Assembly: GCF_025232395.1 (NCBI RefSeq)
Contig: NZ_CP065938.1
Span: forward strand, 1,922,001-1,986,000
DNA: 64,000 nucleotides
From: Taurinivorans muris
Lineage (GTDB): Bacteria; Desulfobacterota; Desulfovibrionia; Desulfovibrionales; Desulfovibrionaceae
Reading direction: 5' to 3'
In this document: positions 9,101-18,883 of the stretch, piece by piece
Numbering within the stretch: the stretch's first letter is position 1
How the letters are laid out: every line of letters starts with the position of its first letter
Notes under the pieces: generated by a model
What the model was told of the DNA's origin: nothing
The model's input: the letters and a program-made list of their open reading frames with translations, nothing else
Databases searched by the model: none
Program-made: the position numbers and the translations under genes

Positions 9101-10278
9101 TCAAGTTCGGAATAAATGAATGGCTTGAAGAGTTCCAAAGCCATTTTCTTCGGCAAACCGCATTGGTGCAGTTTGAGGTTTGGACCTACGACAATTACGG
9201 AACGGCCGGAGTAGTCAACACGCTTACCAAGCAGGTTTTGACGGAAACGGCCTTGCTTGCCTTTAATCATGTCTGACAAAGATTTCAAAGGACGGCCGTT
9301 TGTACCGGTGATTGCGCGGCCGCGGCGTCCGTTATCGAAAAGTGCGTCCACAGCTTCTTGGAGCATGCGTTTTTCGTTACGGATGATGATATCGGGAGCG
9401 CCAAGCTCTTTCAAACGTTTTAAACGGTTGTTCCGGTTGATGACGCGGCGGTATAAATCGTTTAAGTCAGAAGTTGCAAAGCGTCCGCCGTCAAGAGGAA
9501 CCAATGGGCGAAGGTCGGGCGGAATGACAGGAATAACTTCCAAAATCATCCATTCCGGCTTATTTTCGCTTTCAAGGAATGATTCCACGACTTTTAAACG
9601 TTTTGTCAGTTTTTTCTTTTTGGTTTGGCTTTTTGTCGTATGGGATTCTTCTCTCAGTTCGGTGCGGAGCTTTTCAAGGTCAAGTTCGCGCAGAAGTTCC
9701 TGCACCGCTTCGGCTCCCATGCCGACACGAAGAGCGTCTTCACCGAAACGTTCGATGAGCTGGTAATAATGGTCTTCGGAAATGACTTGCAGTTTTGAAA
9801 GATTGGTTGAACCCGGATCCAAAACGACAAAAGAATCGAAATAAAGCACTTTTTCCAAATCGTTCATGGTCATGTCAAGAAGCATGCCGATTTTGGAAGG
9901 AAGTGTTTTCAAAAACCAAATATGTGCGACAGGCGCGGCAAGTTCGATATGTCCCATACGTTCACGGCGAACTTTTGACGCGATGACTTCGACACCGCAT
10001 TTTTCACAGACAATGCCGCGATGTTTCATGCGTTTGTATTTTCCGCAGTTACATTCGTAGTCTTTTACGGGTCCGAAAATTTTAGCGCAGAAAAGACCGT
10101 CCCTTTCAGGTTTGAAAGTACGATAGTTAATCGTTTCCGGTTTTTTCACTTCACCATAAGACCATTCACGAATGTTTTCCGGGGAGGCAATGGTGATTTG
10201 AATTGATTTTAAGTTGCGAATATTAGTTACACCGGTGTTCGCATTATTATGCACGGAGAACAAATCGTCCAAACTCAT
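6109..10278 (-). CDS. rpoC: DNA-directed RNA polymerase subunit beta'
   Basis: RpoC forms half of the RNA polymerase active-site cleft. The 1389-residue length is usual for proteobacteria. Visible landmarks are the N-terminal zinc ribbon (CNCGKY...CEKC near residues 75-95), the catalytic [12 protein letters not shown] loop that holds the Mg2+ with three Asp, the '[23 protein letters not shown]' trigger-loop region, and the second zinc site ([13 protein letters not shown]). The start has the ribosome-binding site AAAGGGAG. It lies 83 bases after rpoB; that gap holds a GGCGGGG/CCCCGCC hairpin on the minus strand that has no T-run and may serve in RNA processing. A strong terminator follows the gene. 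Confidence 0.99.
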   Translation of the reverse strand: MSLDDLFSVHNNANTGVTNIRNLKSIQITIASPENIREWSYGEVKKPETINYRTFKPERDGLFCAKIFGPVKDYECNCGKYKRMKHRGIVCEKCGVEVIASKVRRERMGHIELAAPVAHIWFLKTLPSKIGMLLDMTMNDLEKVLYFDSFVVLDPGSTNLSKLQVISEDHYYQLIERFGEDALRVGMGAEAVQELLRELDLEKLRTELREESHTTKSQTKKKKLTKRLKVVESFLESENKPEWMILEVIPVIPPDLRPLVPLDGGRFATSDLNDLYRRVINRNNRLKRLKELGAPDIIIRNEKRMLQEAVDALFDNGRRGRAITGTNGRPLKSLSDMIKGKQGRFRQNLLGKRVDYSGRSVIVVGPNLKLHQCGLPKKMALELFKPFIYSELEKRGHASTIKSAKKMVEREELVVWDILSEVVREYPILLNRAPTLHRLGIQAFEPLLVEGKAIQLHPLVCTAYNADFDGDQMAVHVPLSVEAQIECRVLMMSTNNILSPANGNPVIIPSQDIVLGLYYMTVDRSFKKGEGMIFCAPWEVEAAYDAGTVDLHAKIKVRMEDGQLADTTVGRILVWERLPHTMPFKEVNTILTKKTIGKLVSICYELAGIKATVILCDRLKAIGYEFATRAGVTIGVKDMIIPSRKKTIIDKAQNEVDDITRQYRDGIITRTEKYNKVIDVWTNTTDAVSKEMVKEISVDKVQNAKGDTKEDTSFNPIYMMSNSGARGNADQMRQLAGMRGLMAKPSGDIIETPITSSFREGLTVLQYFTSTHGARKGLADTALKTANSGYLTRRLVDVVQDVIVSMEDCGTVDGIEMTALMDGTDVKLTLKERILGRTLLYPVYHPATRELVYPENTLVTKEVGNKLEEIGISSVTIRSALTCKAERGICAKCYGRDLARGHLVNVGETVGTIAAQSIGEPGTQLTMRTFHIGGTASRKVEQSNYFAQYSGNVILTRVRTVVNKEGITTVLGKSGQVSIIDDQGREVEKYILPNGARLFVTDQQAVQKGDKLAEWDPSVEPYVSEVDGVIRFSDIIDGKTVQDKMDEATHQTSQTIIDYRTTNFRPALSVTDENGVLKNRPGQTNAPATYAMPVGAILMVKDGQSIAAGDIIARKPRESSKTRDIVGGLPRVAELFEVRKPKDMAIVSEIAGSIEFSGESKGKRKIVVRPDTGEAKEYLIPKGKHIIVSDGDFVDAGDLLTEGHPELHDILKTRGEKHLARYLVDEIQEVYRFQGVAIDDKHIEVIVRQMLKKVSILDSGDTTFLIGEQVDKSEFREENQKALREGRQPATAEPLVLGITQASLSSLSWVAAASFQETTKVLTEAALKGKHDSLRGLKENVIVGRLIPAGTGYREYVHQDINVPEQKERPDKFLMELEENPILVDFDQE

Positions 10279-10302
10279 TTTTTTCTCCCTTTTTCAGGGT
10301 TT

Positions 10303-10323
10303 GGGCGGGGATTTTGCCCCCGC
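10303..10323 (-). other. Intercistronic hairpin between rpoB and rpoC
   Basis: GGCGGGG and CCCCGCC arms around a 6-7 base loop lie in the 83-base rpoB-rpoC gap. There is no T-run, so it is unlikely to be a terminator. It may slow or direct RNase processing (inference). Confidence 0.45.
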
Positions 10324-10361
10324 CTAATATATGCAATCGCTAAGGCTAGCGTACCAATATC

Positions 10362-13300
10362 TTATTCATCTTCACTTGTGAGCGCAGGTTGTGTGAAACT
10401 GCTGCGTTTCGGGCGTTTTTTACCTTCTTCCTGGTGAAGATTTACATTAAGACCAAGACTCATGAGTTCTTTTACAAGAACGTTAAAGGATTCCGGAAGA
10501 CCCGCTTCCAAGAAATTGTCGCCTTTAACAATTTTTTCGTACATTTTCACACGACCGGTAACGTCGTCTGATTTTACGGTTAAAAATTCTTGCAAGAGGT
10601 AGGAAGCACCATAGGCTTCCAAAGCCCAAACTTCCATTTCCCCAAGTCTTTGACCGCCGAATTGGGCCTTACCGCCAAGAGGCTGCTGGGTGACAAGAGA
10701 GTAAGGACCGGTTGAGCGGGCATGGATTTTTTCGTCGACCAAGTGGTGCAGTTTGAGGTAATACATGACCCCGGTCGTTACGCGGTTTTGGAAAGGTTCA
10801 CCGGTTCTGCCGTCATAAAGCACGCTTTTGCCGTCATTAGGCAAGCCTGCCCTTTCAAGCCAAGACCAGATTTGTTCTTCCCTTGCGCCGTCAAATACCG
10901 GAGTTTTGGTGACAATGCCTTTTCTCAGTTCACGCACGGCATTTTTGAATGTTTCGTCATCCATGCCGTCAACCAGGGCGTCAATGTCCAAATCTTTCAT
11001 TTCCGTGGAGAAAATGTCTTTCACTTCTTTACGGACCGTGTCAAGGGCGGTGCCGTTGTCGATCATGTTGGCGAGTTGGATGCCGAGTTCTTTCGCCGCC
11101 CAGCCCAAGTGGGTTTCCAGAATTTGCCCGATATTCATACGGGAAGGCACGCCAAGCGGGTTCAAAACGATATCCACGGGACGCCCGTCCGCAAAGAACG
11201 GCATGTCTTCTTCCGGAAGAATGCAGGACACGACCCCTTTGTTACCGTGGCGGCCCGCCATTTTGTCCCCTACGGAAAGCTTACGCTTAACGGCAATATA
11301 TACTTTCGCCATTTTGATAACGCCGGGAGGCAAATCATCGCCTTCCGTCACTTTTTCACGTTTGGCGTCGTAAAGTTTTTTGATGATGTCGACTTGCTTG
11401 TCGTATGCGTCAAGCATATTGGCGATTTCTTCGTTTGTGTGGGCGTCTTTGAACGCCGCGACAAGTTTTTTGACCGGAAGGGTTTCCATAATTTCCCAAG
11501 TCAGTTTATCGCCTTTTTTCGCAAGCACTTCGTCTTTGCGTTTTCCTTGGATTTCAAGGGCGAGTTCTTTGCCTTCGCAAAGCGGACGCATACGTTCGCG
11601 GGTGCGGTTTGTCAAAGCACGGACGTGATCCGCTTCCTTTTTATCCAGTTTCGCTATTTCGTAATTTTCGATTTCGTGCGTTCTTTCGTCTTTTTCTCCG
11701 GAACGGCGGTTGAAAAGTTTTACGTCGATAACGGTTCCTTCAATTCCCGGAGGTACTTTCAAAGAAGTGTTTTTCACATCGCGGGCTTTGTCGCCGAAAA
11801 TGGCGCGCAGAAGCTTTTCTTCGGGAGTGAGCTGGGTTTCGCCTTTCGGTGTGATTTTGCCGACAAGAATATCGTCGGGCTTTACGGGCGCACCAATGCG
11901 GATAACCCCGCTGCTGTCCAGATTGCGGAGCATATCTTCGCCGACGTTCGGAATATCGCTTGTGATTTCTTCGGGTCCGAGCTTGGTGTCGCGGGCGACA
12001 ACTTCAAATTCCTCGATATGGACGGAAGTATAGATATCCTCTTTCACCATTTTTTCGGAAATAAGGACGGAGTCTTCGTAGTTGTAACCGCACCATGGCA
12101 TAAAGGCGACAGTAAGGTTTTTGCCGAGGGCGAGTTCGCCTTTGTCGATACCGGGACCGTCAGCCAAAATATCGCCTTTTTTGAAACGCTGACCGGGCAT
12201 GCAGCTCGGTTTTTGTCCAAAGCAGGAGTTTTGGTTGGATTTATGGTATTTGAGAAGATTATAGGTGCGGATACCGCCGTATTCTTCCATATATAAATCA
12301 TCGTACGCAACAATGACGCGTTCGGCATCCGCGTAACGGACAACGCCGTCACCTTCAGCAACAAGGCAGGCGCCGGAGTCACGGGCGACGTCGATTTCCA
12401 TACCTGTTCCGACAAGAGGACGTTCGGAACGGAGAAGCGGAACGGCTTGACGCTGCATGTTTGAACCCATAAGGGCGCGGTTTGCGTCGTCGTGTTCAAG
12501 GAACGGAATGAGCGCGGCTGAAATGGAAACCATTTGTCCCGGAGAAATGTCCTGCAAGGTGATTTCTTCTTTTCCGACCTGCAAAACATCGCCGTCCGTG
12601 GATCTGGCGGTGATCAAATCGCCTTTGAGCGTTCCGTTTTTTTCCGTCGGAACATTGGCTTGCGCAATGATTTGGTTCAATTCCCTTGTCGCGTCGACAT
12701 GAATGATTTCATTGGTCACTTTACCGTCTTTCACAACACGGTACGGAGTTTCGATGAAACCGAATTCGTTGACTTTCGCATAGGTTGTCAAAGAAACGAT
12801 AAGACCGATGTTCGGACCTTCAGGCGTTTCGATAGGACAAATGCGTCCGTAGTGTGAGGAGTGGACGTCGCGGACTTCAAATCCCGCTCTTTCACGGGTA
12901 AGACCGCCGGGACCCAATGCGGAAAGACGGCGTTTATGCGTCACTTCCGAAAGGGAGTTGGTTTGGTCCATGAATTGTGAAAGTTGGCTTGTTCCGAAAA
13001 ATTCTTTGAGGACCGCAGCAACAGGTTTCGGATTGATTAAATCATGAGGCATTAAGGAACTGATTTCCTGAATGCTCATGCGTTCTTTAATCGCACGTTC
13101 CATGCGCACCAAACCGATACGGTATTGGTTTTCGACAAGTTCGCCGACAAGGCGGACGCGGCGGTTGCCCAAGTGGTCGATATCGTCAGCCGCTGAATGC
13201 GTGTCTTTTAAGGAAACAAGCACTTTCATAGCCGTGAGAATATCGTTGTCGGTCAAGGTGCGTAAATTGGTATCTTCATTTATTCCGAGGCGTTGGTTGA

Positions 13301-14510
13301 TTTTATAACGGCCGACGGAGGACAAATCATAATAATCGATATTGCGGAAAAGATTATCGAAGAATGTCGCCGCAATTTCAGGGGTCGGAGGAGAGCTTGG
13401 GCGGAGTCTGCGATAGATTTCTTCCTGCGCCTTTTCTTGGTTCATTGTTTTGTCAAGAGCCAAGGTGTCGCGAATGGAGGAAGAAGTGTCCGCTCCCCGG
13501 GTATAAAGGATTTGAATGTCTTTAATTCCGGCTTCATGGATTTCGGCGATCAAACCTGCGTTGATTTCATCGCCGGCTTCCGCGATAATTTCCCCGGTTG
13601 TCGGATTGACAAGGTCCGCGGCAAGGAAAAGCCCCAAAATGGATGCGGGATCCACTTCCAGGTATTCTCTGCCGGAATTGCAAAGGTTGCGCCAATCGCG
13701 GGTGGTCATGACTTTGCCTTGTTTGATGAGCACAGTGCCGTCTTTATCTGTGATTTCCGTATAACAAGGTTCTTTGCGGTACATTTCTTTTTGGATTTTC
13801 CAAAGGACCGTATTTTCTTCAAGACGGTATTCTTCTTTTTTATAGAAGGTGTTCAAAATATCCGTCTTGCTCATGCCCATGGCTTTCAAAAGCACGGTGG
13901 CGGGCATTTTGCGGCGGCGGTCTATGCGGACATAAAGAATATCTTTGTGGTCGAAGTCGAAATCGAGCCATGAGCCGCGCATGGGGATAACACGGCAGGA
14001 ATAGAGAACTTTATGGGAAGTGTGGGTCTTGCCGCCGTCATGCTCGAAAATGATTCCGGGTGAACGCTGCAATTGGTTGACAATAACACGTTCGGTACCA
14101 TTGATGATAAACGTACCTTTTTCGGTCATAAGCGGCAGTGTGCCGAAATAAATGTCTTGTTCCTTACCGTCGCGGAAAGTGCGGTTTCCTGTCGCTTCGT
14201 CAACATCGTAAATGTCTAAACGCACTTTAAGACGGATAGGTGCTTCATAGGTAAGACCTTTTGAAATGCATTCCGCTTGGTCGTATTTAGGCTCGCTGAT
14301 GTCATAGCTTAAATATTCCAAGCTTGCAGTACGGTTAAAGTCTTCTATCGGGAATACGGAACGAAAAACCCCTTCAAGACCTTCATCTGGCAGGCGTTCT
14401 TTTCTTCCTTCCTGCAGGAAGGCTTTGTAAGAATCCACCTGTAAATTGAGAAGGTGGGGAATAGGTATGGAAACCTTGATTTTACCGAATTGCTTCGTTA
14501 ATTGGCCCAT
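10362..14510 (-). CDS. rpoB: DNA-directed RNA polymerase subunit beta
   Basis: RpoB is the second large catalytic subunit of RNA polymerase. The 1382 residues include the rifampicin-binding region ([21 protein letters not shown] followed by LSALGPGG). The residues usually changed in resistance (Asp516, His526, Ser531 in E. coli numbering) are all wild type. The [15 protein letters not shown], '[13 protein letters not shown]' and C-terminal '[24 protein letters not shown]' motifs are intact. In most bacteria rplL lies directly upstream; here the upstream neighbour is the divergent Tmc-like operon, so rpoBC has its own promoter and leader. Confidence 0.99.
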   Translation of the reverse strand: MGQLTKQFGKIKVSIPIPHLLNLQVDSYKAFLQEGRKERLPDEGLEGVFRSVFPIEDFNRTASLEYLSYDISEPKYDQAECISKGLTYEAPIRLKVRLDIYDVDEATGNRTFRDGKEQDIYFGTLPLMTEKGTFIINGTERVIVNQLQRSPGIIFEHDGGKTHTSHKVLYSCRVIPMRGSWLDFDFDHKDILYVRIDRRRKMPATVLLKAMGMSKTDILNTFYKKEEYRLEENTVLWKIQKEMYRKEPCYTEITDKDGTVLIKQGKVMTTRDWRNLCNSGREYLEVDPASILGLFLAADLVNPTTGEIIAEAGDEINAGLIAEIHEAGIKDIQILYTRGADTSSSIRDTLALDKTMNQEKAQEEIYRRLRPSSPPTPEIAATFFDNLFRNIDYYDLSSVGRYKINQRLGINEDTNLRTLTDNDILTAMKVLVSLKDTHSAADDIDHLGNRRVRLVGELVENQYRIGLVRMERAIKERMSIQEISSLMPHDLINPKPVAAVLKEFFGTSQLSQFMDQTNSLSEVTHKRRLSALGPGGLTRERAGFEVRDVHSSHYGRICPIETPEGPNIGLIVSLTTYAKVNEFGFIETPYRVVKDGKVTNEIIHVDATRELNQIIAQANVPTEKNGTLKGDLITARSTDGDVLQVGKEEITLQDISPGQMVSISAALIPFLEHDDANRALMGSNMQRQAVPLLRSERPLVGTGMEIDVARDSGACLVAEGDGVVRYADAERVIVAYDDLYMEEYGGIRTYNLLKYHKSNQNSCFGQKPSCMPGQRFKKGDILADGPGIDKGELALGKNLTVAFMPWCGYNYEDSVLISEKMVKEDIYTSVHIEEFEVVARDTKLGPEEITSDIPNVGEDMLRNLDSSGVIRIGAPVKPDDILVGKITPKGETQLTPEEKLLRAIFGDKARDVKNTSLKVPPGIEGTVIDVKLFNRRSGEKDERTHEIENYEIAKLDKKEADHVRALTNRTRERMRPLCEGKELALEIQGKRKDEVLAKKGDKLTWEIMETLPVKKLVAAFKDAHTNEEIANMLDAYDKQVDIIKKLYDAKREKVTEGDDLPPGVIKMAKVYIAVKRKLSVGDKMAGRHGNKGVVSCILPEEDMPFFADGRPVDIVLNPLGVPSRMNIGQILETHLGWAAKELGIQLANMIDNGTALDTVRKEVKDIFSTEMKDLDIDALVDGMDDETFKNAVRELRKGIVTKTPVFDGAREEQIWSWLERAGLPNDGKSVLYDGRTGEPFQNRVTTGVMYYLKLHHLVDEKIHARSTGPYSLVTQQPLGGKAQFGGQRLGEMEVWALEAYGASYLLQEFLTVKSDDVTGRVKMYEKIVKGDNFLEAGLPESFNVLVKELMSLGLNVNLHQEEGKKRPKRSSFTQPALTSEDE

Positions 14511-14605
14511 TACTTTACCTCAAAATGGCTTTATCCTGCTGTCAGGCAGGAAAGTTCTCCCAAAAAATGATTTTTTTGGCAGGCTAGTTAACGCTAAAAT
14601 AAACA

Positions 14606-14642
14606 CGAAAAAGCCCCCAACTTTTCAATATGAAAGTTAGGA
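14606..14642 (-). promoter_or_regulatory. Terminator-like hairpin in the rpoB leader (possible attenuator)
   Basis: On the minus strand CCTAACTTT pairs with AAAGTTGGG (one G-T wobble) and is followed by GGCTTTTT. This has the form of an intrinsic terminator but lies between the rpoB promoter and the rpoB start, about 100 bases before the ATG. A second hairpin (TCCTGC and GCAGGA arms, 14532-14549) lies closer to the start. Together they suggest leader-level control of rpoBC. This is inferred from structure alone. Confidence 0.5.
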
Positions 14643-14741
14643 GTCAAAAACCGTGTTACTCTTAGTATCTCTTTGAATTGTTTGCACAATTTCCTTTTTT
14701 GGTTAAATCCAAAGGGCAAAAAGGTTGCTTTGGAATTTGAA

Positions 14742-14770
14742 AAAATAGCTTTTTTTTTAATAAAACGCAA
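14742..14770 (-). promoter_or_regulatory. rpoBC promoter
   Basis: On the minus strand TTGCGT is followed after 17 bases by TATTTT. The spacer contains an A-tract. Transcription would start near 14735, giving a leader of about 220 bases before rpoB. Confidence 0.55.
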
Positions 14771-14861
14771 GTATTTTTTGTGAAAAATTTTAATTTTTTT
14801 AATAACACGGATAATGATTTTCGATGTGATAAAAAAAATTTTGTGATAAAATGCCCAATAG

Positions 14862-14890
14862 TTGACAGCTTAGTTGTTTGTATGTATAAA
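14862..14890 (+). promoter_or_regulatory. Promoter of the Tmc-like operon
   Basis: TTGACA and TATAAA are separated by exactly 17 bases, close to a perfect sigma-70 promoter. It lies about 115 bases upstream of the cytochrome start, leaving an AT-rich leader in which I see no other element. Confidence 0.7.
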
Positions 14891-15004
14891 ATTGATACTT
14901 TGCACAGAAAATCTTGTATGATAAGTCATTTTTGCATTACTTTTTTGCAAAAAACATATCATGAATGTATTGTGTTAAATAAATTTACCCTAGAAGGGGC
15001 GTGT

Positions 15005-15388
15005 ATGAGAAGCAAAACAATGAAAACTGTTGTGGCTGTGGCGTTATGTTTGACGGCATTTTCTTATGCAAATGCGGATGCGGGCACCGAAGAGGATAAA
15101 AATCCTTTTGGTGTTGTTCCTCAGGAAATGATCGGCATTACCATGAAAGACGGCGATGCGCTGCATGACAAGCATGTCGCAAAGCTTGAAGAATTGGGCA
15201 AAGACTGCACTGTTTGCCATATTGACGATAATTATGAAGCGTTTATGGCTGTTGACAAGGAAAAAGGGCAGGACGGCAAGGTTGCGTATTTGCATAAAAA
15301 CTGCGTACGCTGTCATATCGAATTGGGCGATGGACCGAATATTACTTCTTGCCGCAGCTGCCACAATGAAAAATTCGCAGCTGAGTAA
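15005..15388 (+). CDS. Periplasmic triheme cytochrome c (TmcA/cytochrome c3/c7-like)
   Basis: A 127-residue exported cytochrome. A signal peptide ends near 'SYANADA'. Three CXXCH haem sites are seen at residues 68-72 (CTVCH), 100-104 (CVRCH) and 116-120 (CRSCH), and His54/His57 are candidate distal ligands. It would carry electrons in the periplasm and pass them to, or receive them from, the membrane cytochrome b encoded next. The start at 15005 is chosen because AGAAGGGG lies just upstream and the signal peptide begins there; an in-frame start at 14780 would add an unlikely AT-rich extension. The family member TmcA has four haems, so this protein is either a three-haem variant or closer to cytochrome c7/DsrJ-like proteins. 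Confidence 0.8.
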   Translation: MRSKTMKTVVAVALCLTAFSYANADAGTEEDKNPFGVVPQEMIGITMKDGDALHDKHVAKLEELGKDCTVCHIDDNYEAFMAVDKEKGQDGKVAYLHKNCVRCHIELGDGPNITSCRSCHNEKFAAE

Positions 15389-15409
15389 TGGATGACGGGA
15401 GGCTAAAAT

Positions 15410-16090
15410 ATGTTGAATTTTCTTTATGGACCGCTTTTATATATTGCCGTTGCAGTTTTTGTTATCGGCATGATCGCACGGGTAGTTCTTTATATTAAAG
15501 GGTTGAGCCAAAAGCTTGACCGCGTTGCCTACAAACCTCAAATGGGTTTAGGTTTGCAGGGTGCTCTCCATTCCATTTTTAAATGGGTGCTTCCCGGCGG
15601 AACACGCGCTTGGCGGATCAATCCGTTCATGACCGCTGTTTTTTTCATGTTCCATATCGGTATGGTATTATTGCCGCTGTTCCTTTTGCAGCACGTTGTC
15701 GTTATTGAATATATGTTTGGCATTTCTTTGCCGAGCCTGCCAAGCGGGCTTGCCGATGTGCTCAGCATTATCGCCGTGCTCGGTCTTTTGGGCTTGGCAT
15801 ACCGCAGGATCGCTTGCTCTGCTGCGAAAGCCCTTACCACAAAACAAGACTGGTTTGTTTTAATCCTTGCAGGGTTGCCACTTGTGACCGGAATCATGTT
15901 CCGTTTTAGCGTATCAAGCTATGAATTTTGGGAATTTGCGCATATCCTTACGGCAGAGATTTTCCTTATTGCCGCACCGTTTACAAAACTTTCCCATATC
16001 GTCCTGTTCTTCATGTCACGCGCGCAAATAGGCATGGACTTCGCCATCAAACGCGGCGGACACAACCGCGGGCCTGCTTTCCCTTGGTAA
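15410..16090 (+). CDS. Membrane cytochrome b, NarI/TmcC-like
   Basis: A 226-residue integral membrane protein with about five to six hydrophobic segments. NarI-like proteins bind haem b through His residues in the membrane and move electrons between the periplasm and the cytoplasm or quinone pool. His candidates here are in 'GALHSIFKW', 'FMFHIGMVLLP', 'QHVVVIE', 'EFAHILTAE' and 'KLSHIVLFF'. It follows the cytochrome gene by 21 bases and precedes the HdrD-like gene, the standard partner set of Tmc and Dsr complexes in sulfate reducers. Confidence 0.8.
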   Translation: MLNFLYGPLLYIAVAVFVIGMIARVVLYIKGLSQKLDRVAYKPQMGLGLQGALHSIFKWVLPGGTRAWRINPFMTAVFFMFHIGMVLLPLFLLQHVVVIEYMFGISLPSLPSGLADVLSIIAVLGLLGLAYRRIACSAAKALTTKQDWFVLILAGLPLVTGIMFRFSVSSYEFWEFAHILTAEIFLIAAPFTKLSHIVLFFMSRAQIGMDFAIKRGGHNRGPAFPW

Positions 16091-16130
16091 TTCTTATTAG
16101 TTAACGCTAAACCTTATAAAGGAGCCGACA

Positions 16131-17534
16131 ATGCCTGAAGGTATTTATTGTAAAAGAAAACCTATTGAAACAGTTGAAGAATTAAAAAATCTTTTGAGTG
16201 ATAAAGGCGGCAAACAATATTATGCGGAGATGAAAGAGCTTGAAGTGGATACGGATATGCTCCGCAAAGATTTGGAAACGACGTGCAAAAGCCGTACCCG
16301 CACGTGGCTTGACATGTGTGCCCACTGCGGCATGTGCGCTGAAAGCTGTTTTCTTTATACCGCCAATAACAATGACCCGAAACAAATTCCGTCTTACAAG
16401 ATCCAAAGCACGTTGGGCGAAATGGTTCGCCGCAACGGAAATGTCGATACAAAATTCATGCTTCACGCCATGGAAGTTGCCTGGAGCCAATGCACAACCT
16501 GCAACCGCTGCGCATTGTACTGCCCTTACGGTATCGATACCGGAGTCATGATCGGGTACCTGCGCGGTCTTTTGTTCAAGCAAGGCTTTGTGCCGTGGGA
16601 ATTGAAAATCGGTTCCGGCATGCACAGGGTTTACGGTGCGCAAATGGACGTTACCAGCGAAGACTTTGTGGATACCTGCGAATGGATGGTTGAAGAAAAC
16701 GAAGAACAGTGGCCGGGTCTTGAAATTCCCGTGGATAAGGAAGATGCCGATATCATGTATGTTATCAACGCCCGTGAAGTGAAGCACTATCCGAACGACC
16801 TCGCAGAGGCCGCTATTTTATTCCATATCGCGGGTGAGAACTGGACAATGCCGAGCGAAGGCTGGGACAGCACCTCCCTGACCATGTACGCGGGAGACTG
16901 GGAAGGCTGCACCATGAACGTAAACCGCATTTATGACGCGATCAAACGGTTAAGACCGAAAGTCGTTGTCGGCACCGAATGCGGTCACGCTTTCCGCGCC
17001 TCCGCCATTGAAGGTCCGTATTGGGCGGGCATTGAAGACGGGAAGCCTCCTGTCCGTTTCATGCACTATGTGGAATGGGTGGCGGAAGCTTTGAAATCAG
17101 GAAAACTCAAGATAGACCCTGCCAAACGCATTAAAAAACCTATTACTTTGCAGGATTCCTGCAACTATGTGCGTAACTACGGGCTTTCTCAAGCCACACG
17201 GACCATTATGAGCTATATTGCGGAAGATTTCCATGAAATGGAAAACAACAAAGAACATAACTATTGCTGCGGCGGCGGGGGCGGTTTCAACGGTATCGGG
17301 CTTTACCGCGAGCAGCGCAATATCGGTTTGCGTCCGAAACTTGACCAAATCAGGGCGACAGGCTGTAATTTGGTTGTCGCTCCTTGCCATAACTGCTGGG
17401 ACGCCATTCGTGATATGAAAGAAGTCTATGAAGAAGATGCAAAAGACCTGGAATGGTTCTTCATAAAACCTCTGCTTCTTGAAATGGTGATTGTTCCGGA
17501 TCACTTGAAACCGCAGGAAGAAAGCGAAGAGTAA
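16131..17534 (+). CDS. HdrD/TmcB-like iron-sulfur protein with CCG domains
   Basis: A 467-residue cytoplasmic protein. The N-terminal third carries two [4Fe-4S] motifs ([11 protein letters not shown] near residue 62 and [12 protein letters not shown] near residue 122). The C-terminal half has CCG domains: the last is canonical (DSCNYVRN, then CCGGGGG, then APCHNC), the cysteine pattern that binds the noncubane [4Fe-4S] centre of heterodisulfide-reductase-type proteins. The first CCG copy is degenerate ('GTECGHAF'). By analogy with TmcB, DsrK and HdrD it would exchange electrons with a cytoplasmic thiol/disulfide or DsrC-like partner and with the membrane cytochrome encoded just upstream. The operon ends at a strong hairpin. 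No tmcD-like gene follows. Confidence 0.85.
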   Translation: MPEGIYCKRKPIETVEELKNLLSDKGGKQYYAEMKELEVDTDMLRKDLETTCKSRTRTWLDMCAHCGMCAESCFLYTANNNDPKQIPSYKIQSTLGEMVRRNGNVDTKFMLHAMEVAWSQCTTCNRCALYCPYGIDTGVMIGYLRGLLFKQGFVPWELKIGSGMHRVYGAQMDVTSEDFVDTCEWMVEENEEQWPGLEIPVDKEDADIMYVINAREVKHYPNDLAEAAILFHIAGENWTMPSEGWDSTSLTMYAGDWEGCTMNVNRIYDAIKRLRPKVVVGTECGHAFRASAIEGPYWAGIEDGKPPVRFMHYVEWVAEALKSGKLKIDPAKRIKKPITLQDSCNYVRNYGLSQATRTIMSYIAEDFHEMENNKEHNYCCGGGGGFNGIGLYREQRNIGLRPKLDQIRATGCNLVVAPCHNCWDAIRDMKEVYEEDAKDLEWFFIKPLLLEMVIVPDHLKPQEESEE

Positions 17535-17554
17535 TTTTTTATGGTTTAAAACAT

Positions 17555-17587
17555 AAAAGCGTACTGAAATTTCAGTACGCTTTTTTT
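17555..17587. terminator. Terminator between the Tmc-like operon and marR
   Basis: A perfect palindrome, GCGTACTGAAA with its complement, ends in a T-run of seven. A-rich sequence on the other side lets it also serve the convergent marR gene. Confidence 0.93.
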
Positions 17588-17620
17588 GTCGCTTCAGTAA
17601 AAAATAATAAAACTGGAGTG

Positions 17621-18145
17621 TCATATTTTACGTACGGGAAATCCCGGTGTCGAAATTTGTTTTGTTTGTTCCAGCTGCGTGAGAAACTTATTCAGTATTT
17701 CTTTTACATTTTGAATTTCTTCTGATTGCAGCGGTGATAATATTTCATTTTCCATTTCAGTGTATTTGGGAAAAATAGTGCGGATAAGTTGTTCGCCTTT
17801 AGGCGTTAACTCAATGATGGTGCTGCGTCTGTTTTCGCTATTCGGCGTTCTTTTAACCAAGTCTTTTTTTTCAAGATTATCAATTCCATTGGTAATTGCT
17901 CCGGGAGTTTTAAACGCATGGGCGGTTATTTCTTTTGGTGTCATGGAATATGGGTATCCGGAATAAAGCAGACTGCAAAGAATTTCATATTCGTTTCTTT
18001 TGATATCATATTGGGTTAAAAGCATATCGCATTTTGTTTGATAATATGTTGCCAGTCTGTTTATTCTTCCCCAAAAACCTTGTTGCGTAATATCCGGAAA
18101 AATTTTTTTCCAACGTTGATTTCTTTGTGAAATATAATCGTTCAT
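17621..18145 (-). CDS. MarR-family transcriptional regulator
   Basis: A 174-residue winged-helix regulator. The DNA-binding region runs from about residue 55 ('EYEILCSLL') through the recognition helix 'TPGAITNGIDNLEKKDLV' and the wing 'RTPNSENRRSTIIELTPKGE', which matches the MarR wing pattern closely. It is divergent from the deaminase-EamA-GltS operon, the usual arrangement for a MarR regulator that controls its neighbour. AT-rich inverted repeats lie between them. The ligand is unknown but is probably related to the substrate of the operon. Confidence 0.88.
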   Translation of the reverse strand: MNDYISQRNQRWKKIFPDITQQGFWGRINRLATYYQTKCDMLLTQYDIKRNEYEILCSLLYSGYPYSMTPKEITAHAFKTPGAITNGIDNLEKKDLVKRTPNSENRRSTIIELTPKGEQLIRTIFPKYTEMENEILSPLQSEEIQNVKEILNKFLTQLEQTKQISTPGFPVRKI

Positions 18146-18219
18146 ATCTTTTCCTGTTTATTGAGTTTTTTCTAACCTAAAACAAGAAGAAAAAAAATTC
18201 AACGCTAAAATAAAAACTA

Positions 18220-18269
18220 TTGACTATTTTAATGTTAAAATATATTGTATTAAAAAATATAACATTAAA
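18220..18269. promoter_or_regulatory. Promoter of the deaminase operon with straddling MarR-type operator
   Basis: TTGACT (18220) and TATTGT (18243) with 17-base spacing form the promoter. A perfect 10-bp inverted repeat, TTTAATGTTA (18228-18237) and TAACATTAAA (18260-18269), brackets the -10 element, so a bound repressor would block RNA polymerase. An imperfect further copy (AACGCTAAAATA, from 18201) lies toward marR and may serve self-control. Operator identity is inferred. Confidence 0.65.
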
Positions 18270-18286
18270 TAATTAAAGGAGAACGT

Positions 18287-18862
18287 ATGCTTTTAACTGT
18301 TTTTGGAAACACGGTTACTGATGAACGCTTTTCATGGGTAACAAAAGAAAAGGACATAGCCTTATTAAGACACGCTATTAAATTAGGCTATAAGGCAAAA
18401 GAATTAGGAAATGAACCATATGCAAGCGTATTGGCGGGACCCAACGGGGAAATTTTGGAGGAAGGCTTGAATACATGTTTTACTGACAATGATCCAACGG
18501 CGCATGGTGAGATGAATTTAGTCCGTCAAGCCGCAGCGAAATATGATCCTGAATTTTTATGGAAATGTTCCATCTATGTTCCGGGGACGCCTTGCCCCAT
18601 GTGCAGTTGTGCTATTTTTTTTGCCAATATCGGACGCTTAGTGGTTGCAACTTCCATTTATGATGAAGGGACATACACTACATGGGATGTGCCGGAATTA
18701 CGATTAACGCCTCAAGAAATTTGGAAAAAAGGAAATAAAGACATTGTAATCAGTGGACCTTATCCAGAATTGACTGAGGAGTGTAAAGCGAAACTTAACG
18801 GGTTTAATCCGCTGGATTATGCGTATTATCAAAAAACGCTTTCTTCCTTAATAAAAAGATAA
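18287..18862 (+). CDS. Cytidine/deoxycytidylate-deaminase-fold (guanine-deaminase-like) zinc hydrolase
   Basis: A 191-residue protein of the CDA zinc-deaminase fold. The Zn ligands and proton shuttle are visible: 'AHGEMN' (His and catalytic Glu) and 'TPCPMCSCAIF' (two Cys). The 'EPYASVLAGPNGEILEEG' strand precedes them, as in nucleoside and guanine deaminases of the GuaD/TadA branch. The N-terminal extension (about 25 residues) and C-terminal tail are longer than in TadA, so a metabolic deaminase is more likely than a tRNA editor. It is the first gene of a MarR-controlled operon with two transporters, so its substrate is probably imported by one of them. The exact substrate is unknown. Confidence 0.8.
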   Translation: MLLTVFGNTVTDERFSWVTKEKDIALLRHAIKLGYKAKELGNEPYASVLAGPNGEILEEGLNTCFTDNDPTAHGEMNLVRQAAAKYDPEFLWKCSIYVPGTPCPMCSCAIFFANIGRLVVATSIYDEGTYTTWDVPELRLTPQEIWKKGNKDIVISGPYPELTEECKAKLNGFNPLDYAYYQKTLSSLIKR

Positions 18863-18883
18863 ATAAAAAACAGGCAGACAATT

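Noticed and set aside
10722-12296. Long open frame of 524 codons opposite rpoB
   Set aside because: It lies fully inside rpoB on the other strand, is Phe/His/Arg-rich and has no ribosome-binding site or known motif; it is a codon-bias shadow. The same holds for the long frames opposite rpoC, pta, fliH and cheA.
12900-13000. Rifampicin-resistance changes in RpoB
   Set aside because: The residues at the known resistance positions are the sensitive ones.
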